Notes under the pieces: model-generated
Seen by the model: the letters and a program-made list of their open reading frames with translations, nothing else
Databases searched by the model: none
Told to the model about the DNA's origin: nothing
Shown here: positions 8,542-16,469 of the stretch, piece after piece
Numbering within the stretch: the first letter of the stretch is position 1
Layout of the letters: every line of letters starts with the position of its first letter
From: Streptococcus infantis ATCC 700779
GTDB lineage: Bacteria; Bacillota; Bacilli; Lactobacillales; Streptococcaceae
Length of the DNA stretch: 64,000 bases
Assembly: GCF_000187465.1 (NCBI RefSeq)
Contig: NZ_GL732439.1
Span: forward strand, 1,543,938 to 1,607,937
Direction of reading: 5' to 3'
Position numbers and translations under genes: made by a program

Positions 8542-9105
8542 ATGCCAAAACGCTGTGGCTGGGTTAAAATGAACAACCCTCTATATGTAGCCTACCACGA
8601 TGAGGAATGGGGTCAACCTCTCCATGACGACCAAGCCCTTTTTGAGTTGCTCTGCATGGAGATTTATCAGGCGGGCCTATCCTGGGAAACGGTGCTCAAC
8701 AAACGACAAGCTTTCCGAGAAGCCTTTTATGGCTATCAAATTCAAGCAGTCGCAGAGATGACTGACACCGAATTGGAAGCTTTAATGGATAATCCAGCCA
8801 TCATCCGCAATCGTGCCAAGATATTTGCGACGCGGGCCAACGCTCAGGCCTTTCTACAAGTTCAGAATGAATATGGTTCTTTTGATGCCTATCTTTGGTC
8901 TTTTGTCGGTGGGAAGACGATTGTGAATGATGTACCTGACTATGCTCAAGCACCAGCCAGAACAACCTTGTCTGAGACATTGTCTAAGGATCTCAACAAA
9001 CGAGGCTTTAAGTTTACGGGTCCTGTTGCAGTTTTGTCATTTCTACAAGCTGCAGGTTTGGTTGATGACCACGAGAATGATTGTGAATGGAAAGGTCTTA
9101 AATGA
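8542..9105 (+). CDS. tag: DNA-3-methyladenine glycosylase I
   Basis: A 187-residue Tag-family glycosylase removing 3-methyladenine from alkylated DNA. Seen are the family N-terminus (CGWVKMNNPLYVAYHDEEWG), the QAGLSWETVLNKRQAFREAF block, and late KRGFKFTGP and HENDCEW (zinc-binding Cys/His residues with Cys5 and His19). Normal family length. The start lies nine bases after ruvA with AGGAGA; the stop overlaps the next gene (ATGA), so translation is coupled. Confidence 0.95.
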   Translation: MPKRCGWVKMNNPLYVAYHDEEWGQPLHDDQALFELLCMEIYQAGLSWETVLNKRQAFREAFYGYQIQAVAEMTDTELEALMDNPAIIRNRAKIFATRANAQAFLQVQNEYGSFDAYLWSFVGGKTIVNDVPDYAQAPARTTLSETLSKDLNKRGFKFTGPVAVLSFLQAAGLVDDHENDCEWKGLK

Positions 9106-9779
9106 TGTCTAACAAAAATAAGGGAATTCTGATTTTTGTAATTCTCTATACAGTTCTCTTTGTGTTTGATGGTGATAAATTGCTGGCTTCTGTGACGCCA
9201 TCTGCCATTGAGAATTATCTACAATATCTACTCTATGTAGTATTAGCTCTATATGGCTCTTTCTTGTTCAAGGATAGATTGATTCAACAATGGAATGAGA
9301 TTAGAAAGACTAAAAGAAAATTCTTCTTTGGCGTCTTAACAGGCTGGCTCTTTATCATTCTGATGACGGTTGCCTTTGACTTTATATCAGGAATGTTGAG
9401 GCAGTTTTTGGCGCTAGACGGACAAGGTCTAAATCAGTCGAATATTCAAAGTACCTTTCAAGAGCAACCACTACTGATAGCCGTTTTCGCCTGCATCATA
9501 GGACCTATAGTAGAAGAACTCTTTTTCCGTCAACTCTTATTGCATCACCTGCAGAAAAAACTGTCAACTTGGCTAAGCATTTTTCTGGTAGGACTTGTCT
9601 TTGCTCTGACTCATATGCATAATGTAAGTTTATCAGAGTGGATTGGTGCAGTCGGATACCTAGGTGGTGGCCTTGCCTTTTCTATTATTTATGTGAAAGA
9701 AAAGGAGAATATTTACTATCCCCTATTTGTTCACATGTTAGGGAATAGCCTCTCCTTCATCATTTTAGCCTTGTCTTAA
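9102..9779 (+). CDS. CPBP family intramembrane metalloprotease (Abi domain)
   Basis: A 225-residue membrane protein with about six hydrophobic segments. The CPBP/Abi motifs are EELFFRQLLLHHL (EExxxR, residues ~139-144) and HMHN (~170). CPBP proteins are related to the eukaryotic CAAX prenyl protease Rce1, and streptococcal and lactobacillal members include bacteriocin self-immunity proteins. The substrate here is unknown, and no bacteriocin gene is adjacent. The start overlaps tag by ATGA; ATG 9105 is an alternative. A terminator follows. Confidence 0.85.
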   Translation: MMSNKNKGILIFVILYTVLFVFDGDKLLASVTPSAIENYLQYLLYVVLALYGSFLFKDRLIQQWNEIRKTKRKFFFGVLTGWLFIILMTVAFDFISGMLRQFLALDGQGLNQSNIQSTFQEQPLLIAVFACIIGPIVEELFFRQLLLHHLQKKLSTWLSIFLVGLVFALTHMHNVSLSEWIGAVGYLGGGLAFSIIYVKEKENIYYPLFVHMLGNSLSFIILALS

Positions 9780-9790
9780 TTTTATACATA

Positions 9791-9828
9791 AAAAAGCAAC
9801 CGCTCGATGTGGTTGCTTTTTCTTTTTA
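9791..9828 (+). terminator. Terminator after the ruvA-tag-CPBP operon
   Basis: An 11-bp perfect stem, AAAAAGCAACC (9791-9801) with GGTTGCTTTTT (9811-9821), followed by CTTTTT. Confidence 0.85.
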
Positions 9829-9842
9829 TATTAGTTGTATTC

Positions 9843-10106
9843 TTATAGAGCAGTAAGGAAGGTTAGTCCTCCAAGGACAACCCCGGCTGAGTTTGGAATG
9901 ATTAGAATCCAGTCTTTCTTAGGCTCTTTTGTCCATCCATAAATGACCCAGATTAAGCAAGAGACTGCTGCTGATAAAGGTTGGAATGGTTGAGCTTTGT
10001 TTCCTTGTAAATTGGCAAAAATTTGAGGGATGTAGGCTATAAATACAATAATCCCGATAAAGGCACCAATTGAACCAACAACTTGATTAATTCTCTGTTT
10101 AGTCAT
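9843..10106 (-). CDS. SemiSWEET family small sugar transporter
   Basis: An 87-residue membrane protein with three transmembrane helices (about residues 9-29, 40-58, 65-86) and the PQ-loop signature YIPQI at ~25-29. This is the minimal MtN3/SWEET unit, which dimerises to form a sugar channel or uniporter. The substrate cannot be read from sequence. It is a single-gene unit with AAGGAGAAA before the start and a TATACT-like -10 near 10132-10137 on the minus strand. Confidence 0.85.
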   Translation of the reverse strand: MTKQRINQVVGSIGAFIGIIVFIAYIPQIFANLQGNKAQPFQPLSAAVSCLIWVIYGWTKEPKKDWILIIPNSAGVVLGGLTFLTAL

Positions 10107-10306
10107 ATATATTTCTCCTTATTACTTTATTAGTATAACAGAAAAACAACTTGGATTCAAGGACAAAACCTCGGGATTCTAAGGAAAGACTTTACATTAG
10201 AACGTTTTTAGAAAATGTAGCTACTTTTCTTTGGAGAATAAAAAAAAGCTTTGGAGCCATAATAAAAGTAGTCTGTCTGTAAAACACACTACTTTTATTG
10301 TTTATC
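10107..10306. other. Intergenic stretch between SemiSWEET and the DUF1129 gene
   Basis: About 200 AT-rich bases. They hold the SemiSWEET leader and, at 10261-10299, a 12-bp stem hairpin (AATAAAAGTAGT / ACTACTTTTATT) that serves as minus-strand terminator for the DUF1129 gene. Nothing else recognised. Confidence 0.5.
10261..10299 (-). terminator. Terminator after corA-DUF1129
   Basis: AATAAAAGTAGT (10261-10272) pairs perfectly with ACTACTTTTATT (10288-10299). The T run is imperfect on the minus strand, so efficiency is uncertain. Confidence 0.6.
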
Positions 10307-10981
10307 TTAATATCTAGCAGGTCCAGCACTTGCGCTCTTGATGTTGAAACGTTTTTTGAGGTAGAAACGTAGGGCAAGGAGAACTCCTCCGATAACCATC
10401 AAAACAAGAGGAGGTAGACTGACGTTGATAGAGGCTGGAATGAAGTTACTGAAGAATAGGATGATGACCCAAGCAAACATGGTTGCTAGCATGACCAAGA
10501 GTGATTTCCAGAATGGAGGGCGTTGGCTACGGTCAACATCTGGACTATAGTAGCGGTAGATGAAGTGGTAGAGAAGGTAAAAAGCAACTCCACCAAAGGC
10601 TCCAACACTGATGAGGGTCACTACACCGTAGGCTACAGGTTGGTTAGTGAAAAGACTCATCAGACCACTTACGATACCAAATAAACCTGTGATGAAAAGG
10701 GCTGAATCCATGATCATGAGTTTTGGATCTTCATTTTCCTTAGGATGCTCTTTCTCATACTCTTCTTGTTTAGTAAAGCTGTGAGCCCAGTGAGTTGGCG
10801 CTCCATAGATTGAACGAGCAGTTACTCCCTTTGGCTGTTCCTCAAGGATGTGGGGAATGACTTCTTCAAGGATAGCCTTGATTTCAGCATCTGTTTTTCC
10901 ATCCTTTAGAAATTGCTGGGTAGCAATATGGATAAATTCCTGGTTTTTCTTTGTTAATTCTTTTAAATCAATCTGTGACAT
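10307..10981 (-). CDS. DUF1129 family membrane protein
   Basis: A 224-residue protein. A soluble N-terminal ~75 residues (MSQIDLKELTKKNQEFIHIATQ) resembles a small helical domain shared by DUF1129 and related DUF1700/HAAS-type sensors. Four transmembrane segments follow at about 85-110, 115-140, 165-185 and 190-210, with a basic C-terminus. Start at 10981 is preferred to the ORF start seven codons earlier because CAGGAG lies eight bases upstream and the earlier codons lie inside the end of corA. Paired with corA on one transcript; function unknown. Confidence 0.8.
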   Translation of the reverse strand: MSQIDLKELTKKNQEFIHIATQQFLKDGKTDAEIKAILEEVIPHILEEQPKGVTARSIYGAPTHWAHSFTKQEEYEKEHPKENEDPKLMIMDSALFITGLFGIVSGLMSLFTNQPVAYGVVTLISVGAFGGVAFYLLYHFIYRYYSPDVDRSQRPPFWKSLLVMLATMFAWVIILFFSNFIPASINVSLPPLVLMVIGGVLLALRFYLKKRFNIKSASAGPARY

Positions 10982-10992
10982 AATAACTCCTG

Positions 10993-11937
10993 TTAGAACC
11001 ATTTTTTATGGATGAGATAGAGAGTGAGAGAAACACTCAGAGCGAAGGCGATGAAGACGATGAGCCAGAAAGCGTTTGGTTCCCCGTTTAGAGGGATTTC
11101 ATTGTCTTTAAAGTTCATACCGTAAGCCGAGAAGATCATGGTTGGGATAGACATAACGATGGTCACAAGGGCCAAGGTTTTCATGATATTATTCTGGTTG
11201 TTTGAAATGATTGATGCAAAGGTATCTGTCATTGAGTGCAAGATATTTCCATAAATATCTGCCATCTCGATGGCCTGTTGGGTTTCAATCAAGGTATCTT
11301 CTAGCAGGTCTTCGTCCTCAAGGTATTTCTTAATATTACTAGTAGCGCTAGTCAGCTTTTTAATCACGCGCTCATTTGTCTTAAGAGAGGCTTTAAAGTA
11401 GACGATAGTCTTTTCCAACTCCATGAGTTCAATCAATTCTTCGTTTCGAGTAGATTTGTGAAGTTGGCTTTCAATTTGGTCACTCTTACGTTCAATCGAA
11501 CGAAGGGCTGTTAGGTATATTTCGGCGTTGCGGTAGAGGATTTGGAAGATAAAGCGAGAACGCATAAAGGTGTAGAAATTCCGAAGTCTACGGTTGATGA
11601 AGATATCTAGAAGCGGTAGAGGTTCCAAACAAGTGGTAATAATGGCCTCTTCTGTGATGATAATCCCTAAGGGGATGGTCACATAGTAGGTGCGATTATT
11701 TCTCTCTTCAGTAATGGGAACGTCCACGATGATCAGAGTGTATTCATCTTCAATCGTGATACGAGACATTTCTTCCGCATCGAGTGGTGCACGGAGGTCC
11801 GCGATATCAATATCAAAGGCAGAAGCAATTTCCATCGATTCGCTTTGGGTAGGATTGACGAGATTGATCCAAGTGCCCGGCTGGAGCGTATCGATCTCTT
11901 TAAATTCTGTTGTTGTTGAGAGAAAGACTTGTTTCAT
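10993..11937 (-). CDS. corA: CorA family Mg2+/divalent cation channel
   Basis: A 314-residue CorA protein. The large cytosolic N-terminal funnel (residues ~1-240) is followed by two C-terminal transmembrane helices with the hallmark YGMNF filter motif at the end of TM1 (~275-279) and a short basic tail (IHKKWF). CorA pentamers conduct Mg2+ (sometimes Co2+ or Ni2+) down the membrane potential. With mgtA 5 kb away, the window carries two Mg2+ routes. A TATAAT lies ~56 bp upstream. The DUF1129 gene follows 11 bp after the stop. Confidence 0.93.
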   Translation of the reverse strand: MKQVFLSTTTEFKEIDTLQPGTWINLVNPTQSESMEIASAFDIDIADLRAPLDAEEMSRITIEDEYTLIIVDVPITEERNNRTYYVTIPLGIIITEEAIITTCLEPLPLLDIFINRRLRNFYTFMRSRFIFQILYRNAEIYLTALRSIERKSDQIESQLHKSTRNEELIELMELEKTIVYFKASLKTNERVIKKLTSATSNIKKYLEDEDLLEDTLIETQQAIEMADIYGNILHSMTDTFASIISNNQNNIMKTLALVTIVMSIPTMIFSAYGMNFKDNEIPLNGEPNAFWLIVFIAFALSVSLTLYLIHKKWF

Positions 11938-11992
11938 ATCCCCTATCCTTTCCTAATCTATTCTGTGTTTAAGTGATTTTTAGCACCGTACT

Positions 11993-11998
11993 ATTATA
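11993..11998 (-). promoter_or_regulatory. -10 element of corA promoter
   Basis: TATAAT on the minus strand, 56 bp before the corA start. The -35 region is weak. Confidence 0.5.
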
Positions 11999-12039
11999 CT
12001 ACAAAATCGGCTTTTTTGGTAATAGAATTTCACTTTTTT

Positions 12040-12048
12040 TGGTATAAT
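12040..12048 (+). promoter_or_regulatory. Extended -10 promoter of uvrA
   Basis: TGGTATAAT, 31 bp before the chosen uvrA start. Its position shows that an upstream in-frame ATG (12047) cannot be the start from this promoter. Confidence 0.65.
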
Positions 12049-12079
12049 GGAAAGCAACAATGGACTAGAAAGAAGTAAC

Positions 12080-14911
12080 ATGCAAGATAAGATTGTCATC
12101 CATGGGGCACGCGCCCATAATTTAAAAAATATTGACGTGGAAATTCCACGTGACAAGCTAGTTGTGGTGACGGGGCTGTCAGGTTCGGGCAAGTCCAGTC
12201 TTGCCTTTGATACCCTTTATGCAGAGGGGCAACGCCGCTACGTAGAGAGTCTATCAGCCTACGCTCGTCAGTTCTTAGGGAATATGGAGAAACCAGATGT
12301 AGACTCTATTGATGGTCTCAGCCCTGCCATTTCTATTGACCAGAAAACGACTAGTAAAAACCCTCGCTCAACGGTTGGGACAACGACGGAAATCAACGAT
12401 TATCTACGTCTCCTCTATGCTCGTGTAGGAACACCCTATTGTATCAATGGGCATGGGGCTATCAAGGCTTCGTCTGTAGAGCAGATTGTCGACAAGGTTT
12501 TGGAGTTGCCAGAGCGCCAGCGTCTGCAGATTTTGGCTCCTGTTATTCGTAAGAAAAAAGGGCAACATAAGACGCTGATTGAAAAGATTCAAAAGGATGG
12601 TTACGTCCGTGTCCGTGTCGATGGAGTTGTCTACGATGTGACCGAAGTTCCTGAACTTGAAAAGAATAAACAACACACCATCGATGTGGTGGTAGATCGT
12701 ATTATCATCAAGGAAGGTATCCGTAGTCGTCTCTTTGATTCCATCGAAGCAGCCCTTCGTATTGCTGAAGGTTATGTAGTTATCGATACCATGGATGATT
12801 CGGAGATGCTCTTTTCAGAACACTATGCCTGCCCAGTCTGTGGTTTTACAGTTCCAGAACTAGAACCTCGTCTTTTCTCCTTCAATGCTCCGTTTGGTTC
12901 TTGTAGTGAGTGTGATGGTTTGGGGATCAAGCTAGAGGTTGATACGGACTTAGTCGTACCAGATGCTAGCAAGACCCTTCGTGAGGGAGCCTTAGCACCT
13001 TGGAATCCTATCTCTTCTAACTATTATCCAAATATGCTGGAACAAGCTATGACAGCCTTTGGAGTGGATATGGATACTCCTTTTGAGGACTTGTCTGAGG
13101 AGGAGAAACATCTCATTTTCTATGGTTCAGATGGTAAGGAATTCCATTTCCACTATGAAAATGAATTCGGTGGAGTTCGCGACATCGACATTCCTTTTGA
13201 AGGTGTTATAGGGAATATCAAGCGACGCTATCATGAAACCAATAGCGACTATACTCGCACACAAATGCGTCTTTATATGAATGAGCTAACCTGTGGTACT
13301 TGTCACGGATATCGTCTCAATGACCAGGCCTTATCTGTTCGAGTAGGAGGAGAAAAAGGACTCCATATCGGAGAAGTTTCAGACCTCTCTATCGCAGACC
13401 ATTTGGAGGTTATTGATCAACTAAGCCTATCTGAAAATGAAGCTATCATCGCTCGTCCGATTCTTAAGGAAATAAAGGACCGCTTGACCTTCCTCAATAA
13501 TGTCGGACTCAACTATCTGACCCTTTCTCGTTCAGCGGGGACTTTATCAGGTGGGGAGAGCCAACGTATTCGCTTGGCAACCCAGATTGGTTCCAATCTC
13601 TCAGGAGTCCTCTATATCTTAGATGAGCCGTCTATCGGTCTTCACCAGAGGGACAATGACCGCCTGATTGCCAGTCTCAAAAAGATGCGTGACTTGGGGA
13701 ACACCTTAATCGTGGTAGAACACGATGAAGACACCATGCGAGAGGCTGATTATTTGATTGACGTTGGCTCTGGTGCAGGGGTCTTTGGTGGAGAGATTGT
13801 AGCAGCAGGAACGCCTAAGCAGGTGGCTCGCAACAGTAAATCCATCACAGGACAGTATCTATCAGGAAAACGTGCCATTCCAGTGCCGTCAGAACGCCGC
13901 GTTGGAAACGGTCGCTTTATTGAGGTGACTGGAGCGCGTGAAAACAACCTACAAAATATCACTGCTCGTTTCCCACTAGGAAAATTTATCGCGGTCACAG
14001 GGGTCTCTGGCTCAGGGAAGTCGACACTTATTAACAGCATTCTCAAAAAAGCCATTGCTCAAAAACTCAATCGCAATTCAGACAAACCTGGAAAGTTTAA
14101 GGCTATCTCAGGGATTGAGCATATCGATCGTCTGATTGATATTGATCAGAGTCCTATTGGAAGAACACCAAGGTCCAATCCTGCAACCTATACAGGTGTC
14201 TTTGATGACATTCGAGACCTCTTTGCTCAGACAAATGAAGCCAAGATTCGAGGCTACAAAAAGGGTCGCTTCAGTTTCAATGTCAAGGGTGGTCGCTGTG
14301 AGGCCTGCTCAGGTGACGGGATTATCAAGATTGAGATGCACTTCTTGCCAGACGTATACGTAGCTTGTGAAGTCTGCCACGGAACCCGCTACAACAGTGA
14401 GACCCTAGAAGTTCATTATAAGGAAAAGAATATCTCGCAAGTCTTGGATATGACCGTCAACGATGCGGTGGAATTTTTCAAACACATTCCAAAAATTCAA
14501 CGCAAACTCCAGACTATCAAAGATGTTGGTCTAGGCTATGTGACCTTGGGACAACCAGCTACGACACTTTCTGGCGGAGAGGCTCAACGTATGAAGCTGG
14601 CTAGTGAGCTCCATAAACGCTCGACCGGTAAATCCTTCTACATTCTAGATGAACCGACAACTGGTCTTCATACCGAGGATATCGCGCGTCTACTGAAGGT
14701 CTTGTCTCGCTTTGTAGATGATGGTAATACAGTTCTCGTGATTGAGCACAATCTAGATGTCATCAAAACAGCGGACCATATCATCGATTTAGGTCCAGAA
14801 GGCGGTGTTGGTGGTGGTACCATCATTGCAACAGGAACTCCAGAAGAAGTAGCTGCTAATGAAGCTAGCTATACAGGACAGTATTTGAAAGGAAAGTTAC
14901 ATCATGAATAA
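12080..14911 (+). CDS. uvrA: Excinuclease ABC subunit A
   Basis: A 943-residue UvrA, the damage-sensing ATPase of nucleotide excision repair, acting as a dimer with UvrB. Two ABC ATPase modules: Walker A GLSGSGKS (residues 32-39) and GVSGSGKST (~645). Signatures [13 protein letters not shown] and [13 protein letters not shown]. Two zinc modules: CPVCGF...CSECDG and CEACSGDG...CEVCHGTRY. The start at 12080 (MQDKIVIHG) matches family N-termini; an ATG eleven codons earlier overlaps the -10 box. pepP starts inside its last codons (8-bp overlap). Confidence 0.97.
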   Translation: MQDKIVIHGARAHNLKNIDVEIPRDKLVVVTGLSGSGKSSLAFDTLYAEGQRRYVESLSAYARQFLGNMEKPDVDSIDGLSPAISIDQKTTSKNPRSTVGTTTEINDYLRLLYARVGTPYCINGHGAIKASSVEQIVDKVLELPERQRLQILAPVIRKKKGQHKTLIEKIQKDGYVRVRVDGVVYDVTEVPELEKNKQHTIDVVVDRIIIKEGIRSRLFDSIEAALRIAEGYVVIDTMDDSEMLFSEHYACPVCGFTVPELEPRLFSFNAPFGSCSECDGLGIKLEVDTDLVVPDASKTLREGALAPWNPISSNYYPNMLEQAMTAFGVDMDTPFEDLSEEEKHLIFYGSDGKEFHFHYENEFGGVRDIDIPFEGVIGNIKRRYHETNSDYTRTQMRLYMNELTCGTCHGYRLNDQALSVRVGGEKGLHIGEVSDLSIADHLEVIDQLSLSENEAIIARPILKEIKDRLTFLNNVGLNYLTLSRSAGTLSGGESQRIRLATQIGSNLSGVLYILDEPSIGLHQRDNDRLIASLKKMRDLGNTLIVVEHDEDTMREADYLIDVGSGAGVFGGEIVAAGTPKQVARNSKSITGQYLSGKRAIPVPSERRVGNGRFIEVTGARENNLQNITARFPLGKFIAVTGVSGSGKSTLINSILKKAIAQKLNRNSDKPGKFKAISGIEHIDRLIDIDQSPIGRTPRSNPATYTGVFDDIRDLFAQTNEAKIRGYKKGRFSFNVKGGRCEACSGDGIIKIEMHFLPDVYVACEVCHGTRYNSETLEVHYKEKNISQVLDMTVNDAVEFFKHIPKIQRKLQTIKDVGLGYVTLGQPATTLSGGEAQRMKLASELHKRSTGKSFYILDEPTTGLHTEDIARLLKVLSRFVDDGNTVLVIEHNLDVIKTADHIIDLGPEGGVGGGTIIATGTPEEVAANEASYTGQYLKGKLHHE

Positions 14912-15965
14912 ACGTGTGCAAGCATTTCTCGATAAAATGCAAGAAAAAGAACTAGATGGAATCATTATCAATAACCTTAAAAATGTCTACTATTTGACAG
15001 GATTTTGGGGTTCAAATGGTACGGTCTTTATCAGTCGTGACCGTCAGGTCTTGGTGACAGATGCCCGCTATATTATCGCTGCTAAGCAAGAAGTAACTGG
15101 TTTTGAGATTTTTGCAGAACGTGACGAGTTGGCTACTATTGCAAAAATTACAAAAGATACGGGTCTTTCTCGTATCGGGTTTGAAGATGAAATCTCGGTT
15201 TCTTATTACCACCGCATGCAAGCCGCTTTTGAAGGTTTGGAATTAATTCCTCAGACACAGTTTGTTGAAGCGCTTCGCATGATTAAGGATGAAACAGAGA
15301 TTGCGACTATTCGTAAGGCTTGTTCCATTTCTGACCAAGCTTTCCACGATGCCCTTGACTTTATTAAGCCAGGGAAGACTGAAATTGAAATTGCCAACTT
15401 CCTTGATTTCCGTATGCGTGAGCTGGGAGCGGCAGGTTTGTCTTTTGACACAATCTTAGCGAGCGGTATCAACTCTTCTAAACCCCATGCTCACCCAATG
15501 CACAAGCCAGTAGAGCTAGGCGAAGCTATCACTATGGACTTTGGGTGCCTTTATGATCACTATGTGAGTGATATGACTCGTACCATCTACCTAGGCCATG
15601 TTAGCGACGAACAAGCAGAAATCTACAACACTGTTTTGAAGGCTAACCAAGCATTGATTGACCAAGCTAAGGCTGGCTTAGGTTTCCGTGACTTTGACAA
15701 AATCCCTCGTGATATCATTGTGGAAGCAGGCTATGGAGAATACTTTACACACGGTATCGGACACGGTATCGGACTTGATATCCACGAAGAACCATACTTT
15801 AGCCAAACTTCCAAAGAAGTTATCAAAACTGGTATGGTCTTGACTGATGAACCAGGCATTTATATCGAAGGTAAATACGGGGTTCGTATTGAAGATGATA
15901 TCTTAATCACAGAGACAGGTTGCGAATTATTAACCCTTGCTCCAAAAGAATTGATTGTGATCTAA
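14904..15965 (+). CDS. pepP: Xaa-Pro aminopeptidase / M24 metallopeptidase
   Basis: A 353-residue aminopeptidase of the M24 pita-bread fold, releasing N-terminal residues before proline. An N-terminal creatinase-like domain (residues 1-125) precedes the catalytic domain with the five metal ligands in order: Asp in TMDFGC, Asp in SDMTRT, His in THGIGHGIG, Glu in TDEPGIY and Glu in RIEDD. It is cytosolic, with no signal. Start overlaps uvrA by eight bases, so expression is probably coupled to uvrA. PepQ-type dipeptidase activity is the alternative. Confidence 0.9.
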   Translation: MNKRVQAFLDKMQEKELDGIIINNLKNVYYLTGFWGSNGTVFISRDRQVLVTDARYIIAAKQEVTGFEIFAERDELATIAKITKDTGLSRIGFEDEISVSYYHRMQAAFEGLELIPQTQFVEALRMIKDETEIATIRKACSISDQAFHDALDFIKPGKTEIEIANFLDFRMRELGAAGLSFDTILASGINSSKPHAHPMHKPVELGEAITMDFGCLYDHYVSDMTRTIYLGHVSDEQAEIYNTVLKANQALIDQAKAGLGFRDFDKIPRDIIVEAGYGEYFTHGIGHGIGLDIHEEPYFSQTSKEVIKTGMVLTDEPGIYIEGKYGVRIEDDILITETGCELLTLAPKELIVI

Positions 15966-15982
15966 GAAAATGAGATAAATCG

Positions 15983-16011
15983 TTGACTTTTATTAGTTAA
16001 AGGTTTATACT
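15983..16011 (+). promoter_or_regulatory. SigA promoter of the M-box-mgtA transcript
   Basis: TTGACT (15983-15988), 17-bp spacer, TATACT (16006-16011). Transcription would begin near 16018, just before the conserved riboswitch core. Confidence 0.75.
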
Positions 16012-16019
16012 GAAAGGCG

Positions 16020-16206
16020 AAAACGGTAGGTGAGGCTACCATAGGGATACGGATGACTACCGCAAAGCAGTGGAGACACTACTCGTTGGTCAACAGTCCT
16101 GGTCGCGAAGGTCAAGACTAAGCTCATTACATTGCCCTATGGAGTTAAAGCTTGAACGAAAACAGATCATAAGTTTTTTAGTCCTGCCATTTTATGGCAG
16201 GATTTT
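16020..16206 (+). ncRNA. M-box (ykoK-type) Mg2+ riboswitch with intrinsic terminator
   Basis: The M-box core is visible: GGTAGGTGAGGCTACC near 16025-16040, GGGATAC, TGGTCAACAG near 16087-16096, and AGTTAAAGCTTGAACG near 16143-16158. CCATAGGG (16039-16046) pairs with CCCTATGG (16135-16142). It is followed by a terminator, TCCTGCCAT (16182-16190) with ATGGCAGGA (16194-16202) and TTTT. Known M-boxes bind Mg2+ and switch off Mg2+ transporter genes. The downstream P-type ATPase has the matching type, so Mg2+ repression by premature termination is expected. Confidence 0.88.
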
Positions 16207-16239
16207 CTGCTGTTTTAAAACAAAGAAAGGAGACAAACG

Positions 16240-16311
16240 ATGCAAATTGACGATCATCCAGAACCGCACATACACAGCCAATCGCTGATTTGTGTCGTTC
16301 TGTCCCTATAA
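16240..16311 (+). CDS. Candidate 23-residue leader peptide between M-box and mgtA
   Basis: ATG at 16240 follows a strong ribosome site (AAAGGAG, spacer about seven bases) and runs 23 codons to TAA. The peptide begins MQIDDHPEPHIH, with acidic residues and prolines near the N-terminus, and ends hydrophobic (LICVVLSL). Codons 10-16 form the 5' arm of a long hairpin whose 3' arm lies after the stop. The E. coli mgtL leader also uses early acidic/Pro codons to sense low Mg2+ through ribosome instability, so a second sensor is possible. It could equally be a leftover of a decayed gene. Translation is not proven. Confidence 0.45.
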   Translation: MQIDDHPEPHIHSQSLICVVLSL

Positions 16312-16332
16312 AGTGATTGGTCTCTGTGTATG
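16269..16332 (+). promoter_or_regulatory. Long hairpin overlapping the leader ORF upstream of mgtA
   Basis: CATACACAG (16269-16277) pairs with CTGTGTATG (16324-16332), and CCAATCGC (16278-16285) with GTGATTGG (16313-16320, one G-T pair), with a three-base bulge at 16321-16323: about 17 bp in all. No T run follows, so it is not a standard terminator as it stands. The 3' arm ends exactly where a BOX element begins. Confidence 0.6.
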
Positions 16333-16437
16333 ATACTCTTCGAAAATCAAATTCAAACCACGTCAACGTCGCCTTGCCGTACTCAAGTACAGCCTGTGGC
16401 TAGTTTCCTAGTTTGCTCTTTGATTTTCATTGAGTAT
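16333..16437 (+). repeat. BOX element, boxA-boxC without boxB (copy 3)
   Basis: A 105-bp element, ATACTCTTCGAAAATC to TTTTCATTGAGTAT, with GTCGCCTTGCCGTA (BOXA1R core, reverse) and near-palindromic centre GTACTCAAGTAC (16379-16390). It sits in the mgtA leader, 32 bp before the start codon. Confidence 0.85.
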
Positions 16438-16469
16438 GAAATCACCATTCATACAGATAGGAGAAACCA

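Noticed and set aside
16070-16288. 72-residue ORF across the M-box and its terminator
   Set aside because: It reads through the riboswitch core and terminator hairpin, has no ribosome site, and is better explained by the RNA element and the short leader ORF.
16269-16332. Intrinsic terminator before mgtA
   Set aside because: The stem is strong but no T run follows, so it was kept only as a hairpin of possible regulatory use.
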